A stretch of DNA of 39,294 nt from positions 1,335 to 40,628 of the forward strand of contig JBBBWG010032986.1 in assembly GCA_037176905.1 (NCBI GenBank), given 5' to 3'. Within the stretch, counting starts at the first letter, position 1. Each line of letters opens with the position of its first letter. Shown here piece after piece: positions 21,845 to 32,419 of this stretch. A program made the translations under genes and the position numbers. Below the pieces are notes generated by a model. The model did not search any database and had not been told where the DNA came from. It worked only from the letters and a program-made list of their open reading frames with translations. The stretch comes from Azolla pinnata (lineage: Eukaryota; Streptophyta; Polypodiopsida; Salviniales; Salviniaceae).

Positions 21845-22722
21845 CATGTGTGTGTATGTGTATGTATGTATGCATGTATGTATGTGAGCGCTGCGTCTAT
21901 ACATGAACTTATGTATGCGCGAGTTGTACATGTGCGCAGCGTATACGTACTAATGTCTTTATGTATGTGTATGTGTCCGCATGTGTGTAAATGTATGTGC
22001 ACTTGCATGTATGTTTTGTATGTATGTACTTGCGTGTCTATGTATGCACGGATGCATGTGCATGTGCATGTGTGTATCCATACTTATGTATGTATGCATG
22101 CATGCGTGCATGGGTGTGTATGTATGTATGTATGTGTGCGTGCATGAGCATGTGGGTGCATGTATGCGTGCGTGTGTACAAATGAGCTTATGTATGTCTG
22201 CACGTGTGCGTGTGCATGTGCATGCGCACATGCATGCATGCATGTGCACACGGTGTATGCATGCGTGACGGATGCATGAATGTATGTGCATGGGATGGAT
22301 GCATGCGCGACGGATGCACGTATGCATGTGTGCATATGCACGTGCGATGTATGCATGCATGTGCATGTATGTGTGGCGCACGCGTGACGGATGCATGAAT
22401 GTATGTGCATGGGATGTATGCATGCGTGACGGATGCACTTGTGATGTATGCATGCATATGCACGTGTGATGTATGCATGCATATGCACGTGTGATGTATG
22501 CATGCATGTGTGCATATGCACATGTGATGTATGCATGCATGCGTGACGGATGCACGTATGTATGTGTGGATGTGCACGTGTGAATGTATGCATTCATGTG
22601 CATGTATGTGTGGCGCACGTGTGACGGATGCATGAATGTATGTGCATGCGGTGCATGCATGCGTCACGGATGCATGTATGTATGTGTGCATGTGCACGTG
22701 TGATGTATGCATGCATGCGTTG
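21845..22722. repeat. Second ATGC/GTAT-rich compound repeat array
   Basis: About 880 bp of GTAT, GCAT and GTGC words with embedded longer modules. The string GTGACGGATGCA recurs at about 22265, 22385, 22426, 22543, 22621 and (as GTCACGG) 22662. A longer block starting GTGGCGCACG and continuing GTGACGGATGCATGAATG occurs near 22373 and 22611, 238 bp apart. The long frames through it (up to 268 codons on the minus strand) are Cys/His/Met/Ala low-complexity and not genes. It ends about 380 bp before the YSL start codon. Confidence 0.93.
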
Positions 22723-22788
22723 CAGAAAACAACAAACGCAGAATCTGCGGAGAAACAGGGGAAGCAAAAGACGGAAGAAAGATCGGCG

Positions 22789-22826
22789 ATGGCGATGGCG
22801 ATGGCGATGGCGATGATGATAAGGAA

Positions 22827-22859
<33 letters not shown>

Positions 22860-22887
22860 TCCTTGGCTGTTCGCAATGGCCGGCTGA
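22789..22887 (+). CDS. Possible upstream ORF in the YSL leader
   Basis: A 32-codon frame made largely from two simple repeats: (ATGGCG)n giving Met-Ala repeats, then (ACG)9 giving nine Thr, ending RPWLFAMAG and TGA. It has several in-frame ATG codons and stops 213 bp before the YSL start. It counts as a uORF only if transcription begins upstream of it, which the sequence does not prove. Confidence 0.3.
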
Positions 22888-23100
22888 AGCGCAGGGATCC
22901 CCGGAGCGGAAGACAAAAGACTGAGAGAGAGCGAGGCATCTGCCACGGAAACCCTAGAAGCTCCGCCCATCTCGCAGAGCCCCTGATCGCCCACAATCAG
23001 AGGAAGCCCTCAATCGCTGCTTCGACCCCGCCTGCCACCTGAGAAACTCGGAGATCGCTCAGCCCTGCGGTGACACGAGCCGGACTACGGCGCAGCAGAC

Positions 23101-24381
23101 ATGGATGGGCAGCATCCCCCTCGCAAGTCCCTCGAGACATGGAAGAAGAAAGGGGAAGAGCTGGTCCTCTACGACCCGCTGCTTGCCCTGGATTCTTCAA
23201 CCTCGGAGAAGAGAAGCATCTCGATCCACGATTCTGAGGAGTACAGCGGTGAAAACGATAACGTTGGCATGAATTACAAGAATGACGATGATGGCGGCGA
23301 TGTCAATGTCGATGGTGATGACAAGGATGAGATACCAGCATGGTGGGAACAAGTAACTCTGCGTGGTCTCGTGGTCAGTGCAATCATCGGCTCGGTGTTT
23401 TGTGTTATCACCCACAAGCTTAACCTCACCGTGGGAGTCATTCCATCGCTCAACGTTGCTGCTGGACTGTTAGGGTTTTTCTTCGTCAAAAGCTGGACCA
23501 GTGCTCTCAACAGCTTCGGCTTCTCAGCCTCCCCATTTACTCGGCAAGAGAATACCGTCATTCAAACGTGCGTGGTTGCTTGCTATGGGATCGCATTCAG
23601 CGGTTAGTAGCCTTATCTACGTCTGAGGCTTCCAATACATATTTATTTTATGTGGTTTTTTGCTGAATGTAAAGCATCGTGGAGTTGTATGTACTGCATA
23701 ATCCCATTTCTATCTGAATGTTTCTGCTAATGAATATGTGGAATGTTCACTAGTAGTGATCAGTACCACCTTTACATTCCCAATTTTGATATCTTTTTAT
23801 CTTGTACAAACACATAAAACATGAGTTTTTTTCCATGCTTTTATTGATAATTACGTATGTATATCATATCACTCGTATCACTAAATATATTTATACCTGT
23901 AAAAAATGAAAATTTGCATGCATGCATGTACTGATGAATGTGTTCTGATGATGGATATATGTCCGCATTTGCGGATAATAAAATAGGTTTCATTACATGT
24001 GTGTGGTTTATAATCAATTACTTGTTATAGGTGCAATGCCTGTATATGATATTAAGGGTTATAGGTCTTTCCGGATCATCTACTCATCGAAGTAGGTTGT
24101 CTGCTCGATTTTGTCTTCAACTTCTCAACTAATGCCTTGGCTTGTACAGGTGGCTTTGGCACTTACCTCCTCGCAATGGATGAAAGAACATATAACATAG
24201 TTGGCAGCGCGTATCCTGGAAATCGAGCACAAGATGTGAAGAATCCCGCCCTGGGATGGATGATGGCATTTGCATTTGTTGTCAGCTTCCTTGGCATATT
24301 TAGTCTGGTTCCGCTTAGAAAGGTACTTGCCCTTCAAAAAGTATGTTTTAGAGAAAGCAACGTATTTGTGTCTTGGCATTT

Positions 24382-24423
<42 letters not shown>

Positions 24424-27172
24424 AGAGTGAGCTTGCATATTCAATACTCTTGTATGTGCATAGTGTATTGATCCAATCATTTTCAAAGTATTGTTTGAGC
24501 TTGGTAAGTTCCTGAATAACAAAATAAAAATGCATTTCATCATTATGGTTGCCAAGGCACTCACAAGACCCTTGTGCTTTATAACAGTAAGATTTTGAAT
24601 ATATGACAGTACCTCATAATGATGCCGGATAGGGTCAAGGGTAATATCCAAAAGCAGCCCTTGAACAGCTGTTTTTGAAAATAATCGTGAATCTTCCTTC
24701 AGACATAATATCCAAAGGTAGACATCGAACAGCTGATCTTGAAATAATCGTGAAAAGGTTGAGTCAATGTCTATGCTGTAGATTCCCAGACGCCATCAAT
24801 TTAATGCAACAAACCTGATATCACTTGGAATTCTGCTGTACAAAGAGACTCAAGGAAGAATTACTATAGCAAAGTCCTGTCCCAAAATTATAAATGTTAT
24901 ACATGGTTGGTTCCAAAACAATTAATGCCTTGGAGCTATCAAGGAACCTGAAAATTTTCAGTCTTTCTATGTCATATATCGTGCATCGTCTTATTATGTA
25001 CAGTTCCGTTTTTTTTTTGCAGATAATGGTTATTGATTATAAGCTCACTTATCCAAGTGGTACTGCCACAGCGGTTCTTATTAACAGTTTTCACACACCT
25101 GAAGGTGCTGATGTTGCAAGGTTTGCAGATTTTTAGTCAGTCTTCTTTTTGTGGACCTAGTCCACATGCAGGGTATTTGGATCGTATGTATATGCTCATT
25201 TCTTTCTTCCTTCCTAACAGAAAACAAGTAAATTGCCTTGGCAAGTATTTCACTTTGAGTTTTCTGTGGAGCCTGTTTAAATGGACAGTCAGTGGAATCG
25301 GTGATGGCTGCGGCCTTGACAAATTCCCTATCTTGGGCATGAAAGCTTATTCAAACACGTACGTGGAATACCTAACCAAATTCATATGTTCATATTTGCA
25401 TATATGTATGTATGTATGCATGTACGTATGTGTATCCATATACATACATGTGCATACTGACTGTGAAGATGTTCGTTCTTTTTATCATGGCATCTTTTTC
25501 TTTGCTACATAAAGGGACAGCTTATCTTGGTGACTGTGATATTGTTTGCAGTTTCTACTTCGATTTCAGTACCACATATGTTGGAGTGGGTATGATCTGT
25601 CCACACATTGTTAGTTTCTCAGTCATGCTAGGGGCACTTGTTTCTTGGGGAATAATGTGGCCGTATATCAGTTCAAAGGCAGGAGATTGGTATCCTGATG
25701 GCCTTGGTGCCAATGATTTCAAGGGACTTTATGGGTACAAGGTAGTTTTCAATTACCGACTAGCTATGCTGCATGTGATGGTTTGTTTTTGTAACAAGAA
25801 AGTTATTCTTTCTTTTTGTATGCAGGTTTTCATTGCCATATCTGTAATTTTAGGGGATGGAGGATACAATTTAGCAAAAATAATTATTGTTACACTGAAA
25901 TCCATTTACAAGAGCTACAGAAGTCGGCAAAGGCTCCCTGTACGCAACTGCCCTGAAGGTAAGTGTTATGCATCCATGTAAGAACTCATTCTCATGACAC
26001 ATGAATGTATCTATGCGATAGAGAGGTCTTCTTACTTTTATATGCTTCAGTGTGCAACACACTGTTATTAGTGAAGTACAATATGCAAATGTGCATGATA
26101 GTGCATCCGTAGGATTCAAGTTTTTCATAATCCTATACATGTACATATTTGTGATGGTTTTTGAAGGTTTATTAGCGGAAACTTGAGTTTTCCCTCTTTC
26201 CTAAATTTTTCTCGGATCTAACTGAAATGCTTGGCTTGTCCTACAGTTGAGGAGTCGATGATCTTGACCAAAGAGGAGAGGAAGTTGAATGCGATATTCC
26301 AGAGAGATGGATTATCCTTCTGGATAGCAGCCTCAGGATATGTGGCACTGGCAGCGATTGCGGTCTATGCAATACCGCTCATCTTCTCATCGTTGAAGTG
26401 GTACTTTGTTCTCTTGTGCTACGTCGCAGCCCCAGCCCTGGCCTTTTGCAATGCATACGGAGCCGGATTAACTGATTGGAGCTTAGCGTCGACCTACGGA
26501 AAGCTAGGACTATTCATATTCTCATCGTGGGTGGGCGATGATGGCGGGGTTATGGCTGGCCTTGCAGCTTGCGGTGTGATGATGAGCATCGTTTCCACAG
26601 CTTCTGACCTAATGCAAGACTTCAAGACAGGCCATCTCACAGCTTCCTCGCCTCGCTCCATGTTCATCAGCCAACTCGCAGGTACCTTAGTCGGATGCAT
26701 CGTTGCGCCTCTCACATTTTGGATGTTTTGGACAGCCTTTGATGTAGGAGCTCTGGACGGCGAGTATAAAGCACCCCTGGCTGTGATCTTCAGGGAGATG
26801 GCTCTCATCGGTGTCCAAGGCTTCTCTGCCCTCCCTTCTCATTGCCTTCAGCTTTGCTATCATTTCTTCGCTGCGGCCATTCTTCTCAACGTGCTCCGAG
26901 ATACGCTGCCCTCGAGATTTTCGTGGCTTGTTCCCATCCCCATGGCCATGGCCATCCCGTTCTATATCGGTGCTTACTTTGCTATCGACATGTTTGTCGG
27001 CTCGGTGATCTTGTTCATCTGGGAACAGATGAACAAGAGGGAAGCTGAGGTTTATGCTGGAGCTATGGCCTCTGGGCTGATATGCGGTGATGGTATCTGG
27101 ACGATTCCAGCTGCAATCCTCGCACTGACAAAGGTGAACCCGCCCCTTTGTATGTCGTTCTCATCCACATGA
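23101..27172 (+). CDS. YSL: Yellow Stripe-Like metal-nicotianamine transporter (YSL4/YSL6-like)
   Basis: Seven exons (23101-23602, 24150-24322, 25023-25120, 25221-25358, 25552-25741, 25826-25958, 26247-27172) join in frame to 719 aa, a typical YSL length. YSL proteins belong to the oligopeptide transporter family and move metal-nicotianamine complexes across membranes. Seen here: an acidic cytosolic N-terminus (residues 1-80, with an Asp-rich 60-77), then [23 protein letters not shown] from 104, [13 protein letters not shown] from 151, and [16 protein letters not shown] in exon 3. Further on come [24 protein letters not shown] and [13 protein letters not shown], and finally [12 protein letters not shown] near the end. 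Many hydrophobic segments fit the usual 12-16 spans. Conserved blocks look closest to Arabidopsis YSL4/YSL6, which act on internal membranes (tonoplast or plastid), so an intracellular iron or manganese role is inferred. No disabling change was seen. Exon 3 uses a GTTTGC donor, slightly off consensus, but the frame requires it. Confidence 0.95.
24384..24419. repeat. (TG)18 microsatellite in YSL intron 2
   Basis: An uninterrupted TG run 60 bp downstream of the YSL exon 2 donor; likely length-polymorphic. Confidence 0.95.
24643..24765. repeat. 64-bp imperfect tandem duplication in YSL intron 2
   Basis: AATATCCAAA, then CGAACAGCTG-like and GAAAATAATCGTGAA strings occur twice, starting at 24643 and 24707, with moderate divergence. 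The two copies are intronic and away from the splice sites. Confidence 0.8.
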
Positions 27173-28480
27173 AGCGACATGCAAGCGGAGGCTAAAAATG
27201 GATTGATCAGGTTAGTGCAAGAAGCATTCTGATTCTTTTATATATATACACCCAAAAAGGACTCGGGGGTATGGGAGAAGATTCCAAATGGCAATTTGTA
27301 AATAACATCCTCTACTGTGTGATAATTTCTTTGTAATATGACTCAATGCGGCATTTCGAAGTGCCCTCTTGTGGTTATATATTATAGTTTGGCTGTGCTC
27401 TACATCTGTAATAGGTCGAACCGGGTTTATTTCCCACCATTGTTGCTCGTGAACACTCAAACTAACAAAGGAAGGCTTCATTTATATTCGACCCAAATCC
27501 TGATACCGGTTGTACATGCAGTTATTTGCATTTTCATGTATTGTTTAACATTTGAGTTTTTCCCATTATTCTTATGTGCTACGAAATCACTAACGGTTGA
27601 CATGCAGGCCAGCATTTTTATCAGAATTGCTAGAGCTTGCTCTTTGCAGCTTGCCGCTATGAATCTCGCCATGTTTCTACCTTTCATGATATGGGGACCA
27701 CAACAGGTTCAAGTGCTGTGGGTCCATAGTCCAAGCAGTAGGTATGATGTATCTACATGGAATGTATCCAGCTATACAGTCAAACATTGAGGATTTTGAA
27801 GTGCATTCTTTCGCCATGCACGTTAGCAGCGCTGTTTTTCTTAGCAATCTGCTATTGTATATGGAAATCCAAGGACTAGGTGATATGGTGGCAACAGGCT
27901 ATTGGGGTGGATTCATTCACCATGGATTGTTGGCAGCAAAGGCAGCAGCACTGCTTTTCTAGTGAGGTATGAAATGTTCATAGTTTTTTCAGTCTTGCGT
28001 ATGGAGGGACTGTGAAGGTTCTTTCACCATGAATCAGCTCATGTCAGCAGCACTCTTATATATATATATAAGTACATGGGATCAACCTAGATATACTGAG
28101 AAGGAGATCATGTCTGACTACATTATATTCAACATGGATCACTCCTTGTTTAGCAACATGGAAAGCATCTGGTTATATATCATAGAGATATACAGAAAAA
28201 GACAAGGCCATCGGAATGGTAAGTGCGAGGATCTAGGTGTCAAATCTGCAATGGGTTTCGATGTTGATCTCTTGGATCCATTATCTATATATATGTATGA
28301 TCGTGCTCTTTGCTTCTTCAGAAATTTGTGATGAACTAAATCGCTCACGAGCGACCAACTACCCGTCATGACTGATGAAGAAAGCAGACCATAGTGTCGG
28401 TGACAATGGCATCTTTGTCGCATTTCAAAGTTTGATGAATAAGATCATGGGAATCGTTCGCAATGACTTGCTGTGATTGC
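27173..28480. other. 3' flank of YSL, no further gene recognised
   Basis: The near part should hold the YSL 3' UTR. Frames up to 150 codons occur on the plus strand (27338-27790) but show no motif or family pattern. A short (TA)n run lies near 28061-28071. Confidence 0.45.
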
Positions 28481-28487
28481 GTGTTTT

Positions 28488-28640
28488 AAGATCTATGCCC
28501 TAAGCCCAAAGAAGATTGTTTGCGGAGAAACCCTAGAAGACCCTTTGCTCTCGGAGAACTCTAAACCTTGAAAGACCCTTTGCCCTTGGAGAACCCTAGA
28601 CGTTCTGCCCTGAAAGAAAGAACCCTAAACTCTAAAGAAG
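28488..28640. repeat. Degenerate telomere-like (CCCTAAA-derived) stretch
   Basis: Repeated AAACCCTAGAAG, GACCCTTTGC, GGAGAACTCTAAACC, GAGAACCCTAG and GAACCCTAAACTC words form 30-50 bp imperfect units. On the minus strand these are TTTAGGGTT-like. It resembles, in opposite orientation and more decayed form, the array at the right edge of the window. Confidence 0.6.
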
Positions 28641-30005
28641 GGCTGGGGGCAATGACATTGTCATTTTGAATACCGTCGGTGCAAAGAGGAGAAGCTGTGT
28701 GTATGTATGTATGAGGGGCTATTGAATGCTTCGGAAACAGCACCGGCCGATGCATTGTGAATCGATTGCTTTTGAAATGCTTGCTTGCAAGCTGCCTGAT
28801 GATCGATCAAATTTGAAACATCGTTGAGATCGTTGCATGGACAAATCCCATAAGGAAGAACATCCATGGCTGATTTTCCTCTCCATAGAATCAGTAGTAG
28901 TTAAGTTGAACCTAGTACTTAATTTTGGCCTTGATAGAACGAAGGAGAGCACCACCTTCTCCAAAAAACCAACTGCCAAAATCTGACCAGCAACGACCAA
29001 AATCTGGCTCAATTTCAATAGAATTCCACAGTGTTTTCTTTTTGGGGTCTAAATGATTCAGAGTTAATCTTCAAAACTTACATGAATGCATGTACACATC
29101 TATCTATCTATCTATCTATCTATTTGTGTATATTATTTGTCATGAACAGATAGTCAATAGACAGATTTAATCGTGCACACACGAATTGCAAAGAGCTTAT
29201 TGCAACACTGTAGAAGAACCTTGATAGGAAATTGTGGGGTTACGAGAAAATCTAAAAAATCTGATGCCAAAATATTCATAGGAATATATATACGTATACT
29301 AAACATGAGTGAGCTGCGAGTGTGAAAATCAACATTTCAAATTATGCGGAGTTTTTAATGTAAGAAATGTAGAATAAGATAAAATTTTACAATGCATACA
29401 AACGTTTTTATATGTTAAATTTTCAGAATCCACAAATATAAATTGTACACATGTTGATAGGTTAAACAGCAAGTAAATGCTTGAAAGATGGAGATTGATA
29501 AAGAATAATAGCAGCATTTTCTGGTTCAAAAGAAATTACTTTGAAAGAAAAAACATATTAATGCTGCTAATTAATAGCACATGTTTCTCTTTATTGATTT
29601 GATACTTTCATCATTCAAAGACAGAAAAAAAAGAACATTCAGCAGAAATTTGCGTTGAAGAGATATTTTAGCGTTTATTGATGGAGTACTTTAATCATTT
29701 CGAATACAAATACAAAAAACAATTTCAAAAGAGCTTACTTTGATGAGATGGAGCGCCTTAAAATCAGTGTTAATTTATTTCACATGTTTTCTTCGATTAT
29801 TGCCATCTTTAATCATTCGAAATACAATAAAAGGGTTCAATGCCTTTGAATTGATAAACAAAAAAAGACAACACGTTAAATTTAAACCTTGGTGGGCTCA
29901 TTAAAATTAATTTCTTTTCACATGTTTTCCTTGGATTGAGAGAATGATTGATTGACTACAGTAAAACTGCGGTGGGAGTAAAAAACCAAGGGAAAATTAC
30001 TGATA
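28641..30005. other. AT-rich intergenic region, no gene recognised
   Basis: No coding frame with recognisable content on either strand. Between 29580 and 29950, ACATGTTT, CTTTATTGATT-like and TCATTCGAAATACAA words recur loosely and suggest an old, decayed repeat. The borders cannot be set. Confidence 0.4.
29097..29124. repeat. (CTAT)n microsatellite
   Basis: Six to seven consecutive CTAT units in AT-rich intergenic DNA. Confidence 0.9.
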
Positions 30006-30010
30006 AAACC

Positions 30011-30977
30011 CGCCCAAATTTCTCTCAAATTACTATTTGATGCTGTAACCACAGTTTGATGCGCACAATTCTTAAAAATTACCAGTCGATGCTTGTTACT
30101 TATAAATCGATTAATTAGTTGAATTAGTTGACTAATTTATAAAACCGACGTCATCATGCCCGTTGCATATACCAAATTCCAAAGATGATTTTATCGAGTT
30201 AAAAATTTCGTCTCGATTTCATAGCTCGACTTACGATAATTTTTTCTAGTTTTGTTGATCTTGTATGATGACTAACGAATTGGTTATGATTTTATTAATG
30301 TTATAGTTTAATCGATTAGCTATTTGATTAGTTGATTAACTGATAATAGACATTAGATGATTGTTTTTAAATTGAAGACGACAAACCCTAATGACCAAAA
30401 ATTGTTGGGCATCAAATATTACGTATGAGACACTTTGGGGCGCCTTTAATTACTGTTTGATCTGATTAATGTTATGGTTCAATTAACTAGTTATCGGATA
30501 ACTTAATTTATTATATAATTATTTTCTTTGCATTGGACATTAAAGTTTTAGGAAATCTGGGCGTCAAGCCTTAATTACAAAAAATTGTTGGACTTCAAGC
30601 AGTGATTTGAAATCTGCAAGCAGTGATTTGAGACAGATTTCGATGTCTTTGATTACTAACCAATTGGTTATGATCTGACCAATAGTTACTTGATTAGTTG
30701 ACTTTTTATATGCTTGATTTATGAATAATAAGCATCAGATGTTAATTTCTATAATTTGTGAGCGTCAAATTGTGATTAGAAAAAAATGATGGGTGTCAAA
30801 CACAAATTTGAGACAAATTTGGGAGTGATGATTAGTAACGGATTGAGAATGATCGGATTAATGTTATGGTTCGATCAATCAGTTACTTGGTAAGTTCATC
30901 TTAAAACTTCTGGACATGAACTGTAATTATGACAAAATGTTCCGGCGTCAAACAGTAATTTGAGACAAATATGGGTC
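30011..30977. repeat. Satellite-like tandem array (about 180-200 bp unit) with inverted end
   Basis: A unit containing GATTACTAACGAATTGGTTATGA, GATTAATGTTATGGTTCAAT, TTACTTGATTAGTTGA, a GACATTAGATG-like word, AAAATTGTTGGGCGTCAA and AATTTGAGACAAATTTGGG is repeated in diverged form. Unit starts fall near 30266, 30443, 30642 and 30825, spaced 177-199 bp. The left border 30011-30043 is an inverted copy of the right border 30945-30977; they match at about 27 of 33 positions. It could be a foldback or MITE-like element whose inside was tandemly amplified. There is no coding capacity. Confidence 0.75.
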
Positions 30978-31258
30978 CCTTGAGAAAAACCGAAAACTGG
31001 GAGCGAAAATGATTCTGAATCTAAGCTATGGTATTTTTAAAACTATATTTATGGAAGGGCAAAATATCAGGAGAATATTGGAGATAATCATGCCCTCATT
31101 CAAAAAAACAAAAATGAAGAAAATGAAGAAGAAGAAGTTATGATTGTGTAGGTAGCCCTTTTCATGGGGATGGGATCTTAACTAAACAGAAAAACTAGAG
31201 CACTCCATCATCTCAATTAATTAATTATGCATGTCTTTTTTTTGGCTGAAACAATATA

Positions 31259-31293
31259 TAAAATAAATAAATAAATAAATAAATAAATAAATA
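31259..31293. repeat. (AAAT)n microsatellite
   Basis: About eight AAAT units in an AT-rich region. The rest of 30980-31630 shows nothing recognisable. Confidence 0.9.
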
Positions 31294-31639
31294 TAGAAAA
31301 ATATACATCTAATTAAAAAAAGAACACAAGCAGGAAGTAAATTAGTCTAAGCATGAGCGCAGAATAAAAGGAAAGGTACTGAAATATGATTAAAGAAATG
31401 ATTATGAGAAACAAATTGCAAAATGGTTTAATTTACAAACATATATCGTCTCGGTTTCAACTATTTTGTAGCTATTTTTGAAATATTTTTCTTGTAATTT
31501 CTAAGTTGAGGGACAGTTTCATTTACAAAAACATATATTGTTTGTCTTGGTTTTCATCTATTTTGTAGTTCTGTTTTTGTTTTTCAATTTTTAAGTTTTT
31601 GTAATTTGGAAAGTTGAGGAATATTTAGTATTTGATTTT

Positions 31640-32419
31640 TGAGGGGGGACCACCATCACCACCAGCATGGAAGCACGGTGATGGTGCAGAGTCTGCTGCT
31701 GCTTTTCTTTCTGTTCTTCAGCTGCTACCGTACCCAGACACACACACATCCTTACATCCATGCTTTTCACATCCATATATCATATGCCCACAACCAATTC
31801 AGCTCCTTAATCCTTTCTTGCTAAATCAGAAGGTAGAGAAAGGAGGAGGAGCTGAGATTTCTCTGCAGGTTAGTCACCCCCTCTTAAGTCCTGCTCTTGG
31901 TCTATTTGCTTGATTCAGCTGATTCATCAGTTAGCCATCAGAAAGAGAGAAAGAAAGGGAAGACAGACCGAGAGTTTGGTTTGCATTAGCCCAGCTTCCA
32001 GAAAAAAGATAGAAGATTGCTTTGGTTCTGTTCTTCTTCAATCGTATCACTGTTCATTCGTGTAGGCATGTGTATAGGAAAGAGCTGATTTTGGGTGGTC
32101 CTGTACTTCTAGAGGTATTATACTGCTTTGCTCTGCTCGTCGCAAGAGAGACTGGATTCATTTGATCTCTTTTTCTTCATCCTTTTCAGAAATTTATTTC
32201 AATATGAATGACTGAGAGCGATCAGATAAGATACATTTTCTCTGATACAGAGGGTAGCTTTGACATTCTCTGTTTTCTTCCGGAGAGAGAGTTGAGGTTA
32301 AGGTGCTCTGTTCTCATCCAGATTAATCAAGTCAGTGAGAAAGAGCACCTCCGTGAATCATTCTCTAAGTACATGTACACCTGAAGAGACTACCATTGTA
32401 TGTAGGTGTTCCATATAGT
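31640..32419 (+). promoter_or_regulatory. Probable promoter/5' leader of the coiled-coil gene
   Basis: Composition shifts from AT-rich intergenic DNA to a CT- and GA-rich mix. There is a possible leader donor (CTGCAG/GTTAGT, near 31870) and GAGAGAGA-type tracts at about 31944 and 32283. A 93-codon frame at 31632-31913 is Pro- and Leu-rich and reads as leader sequence, not a gene. The transcription start is not determined. Confidence 0.4.

Noticed and set aside
21959-22994. Minus-strand frames of up to 268 codons and plus-strand frames through the second ATGC array
   Set aside because: Same repeat artefact: low-complexity CIHHTCIC- and HASVTHA-type translation with no conserved features.
22707-23042. 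111-codon plus-strand frame with an Asp run upstream of YSL
   Set aside because: It arises from the GAT/GAC simple repeats in the leader, ends before the YSL start and has no family features; the ATG at 23101 gives the normal YSL N-terminus.
27338-27790. 150-codon plus-strand frame downstream of YSL
   Set aside because: No motif and no partner exons that extend it; probably chance in 3' flanking DNA.
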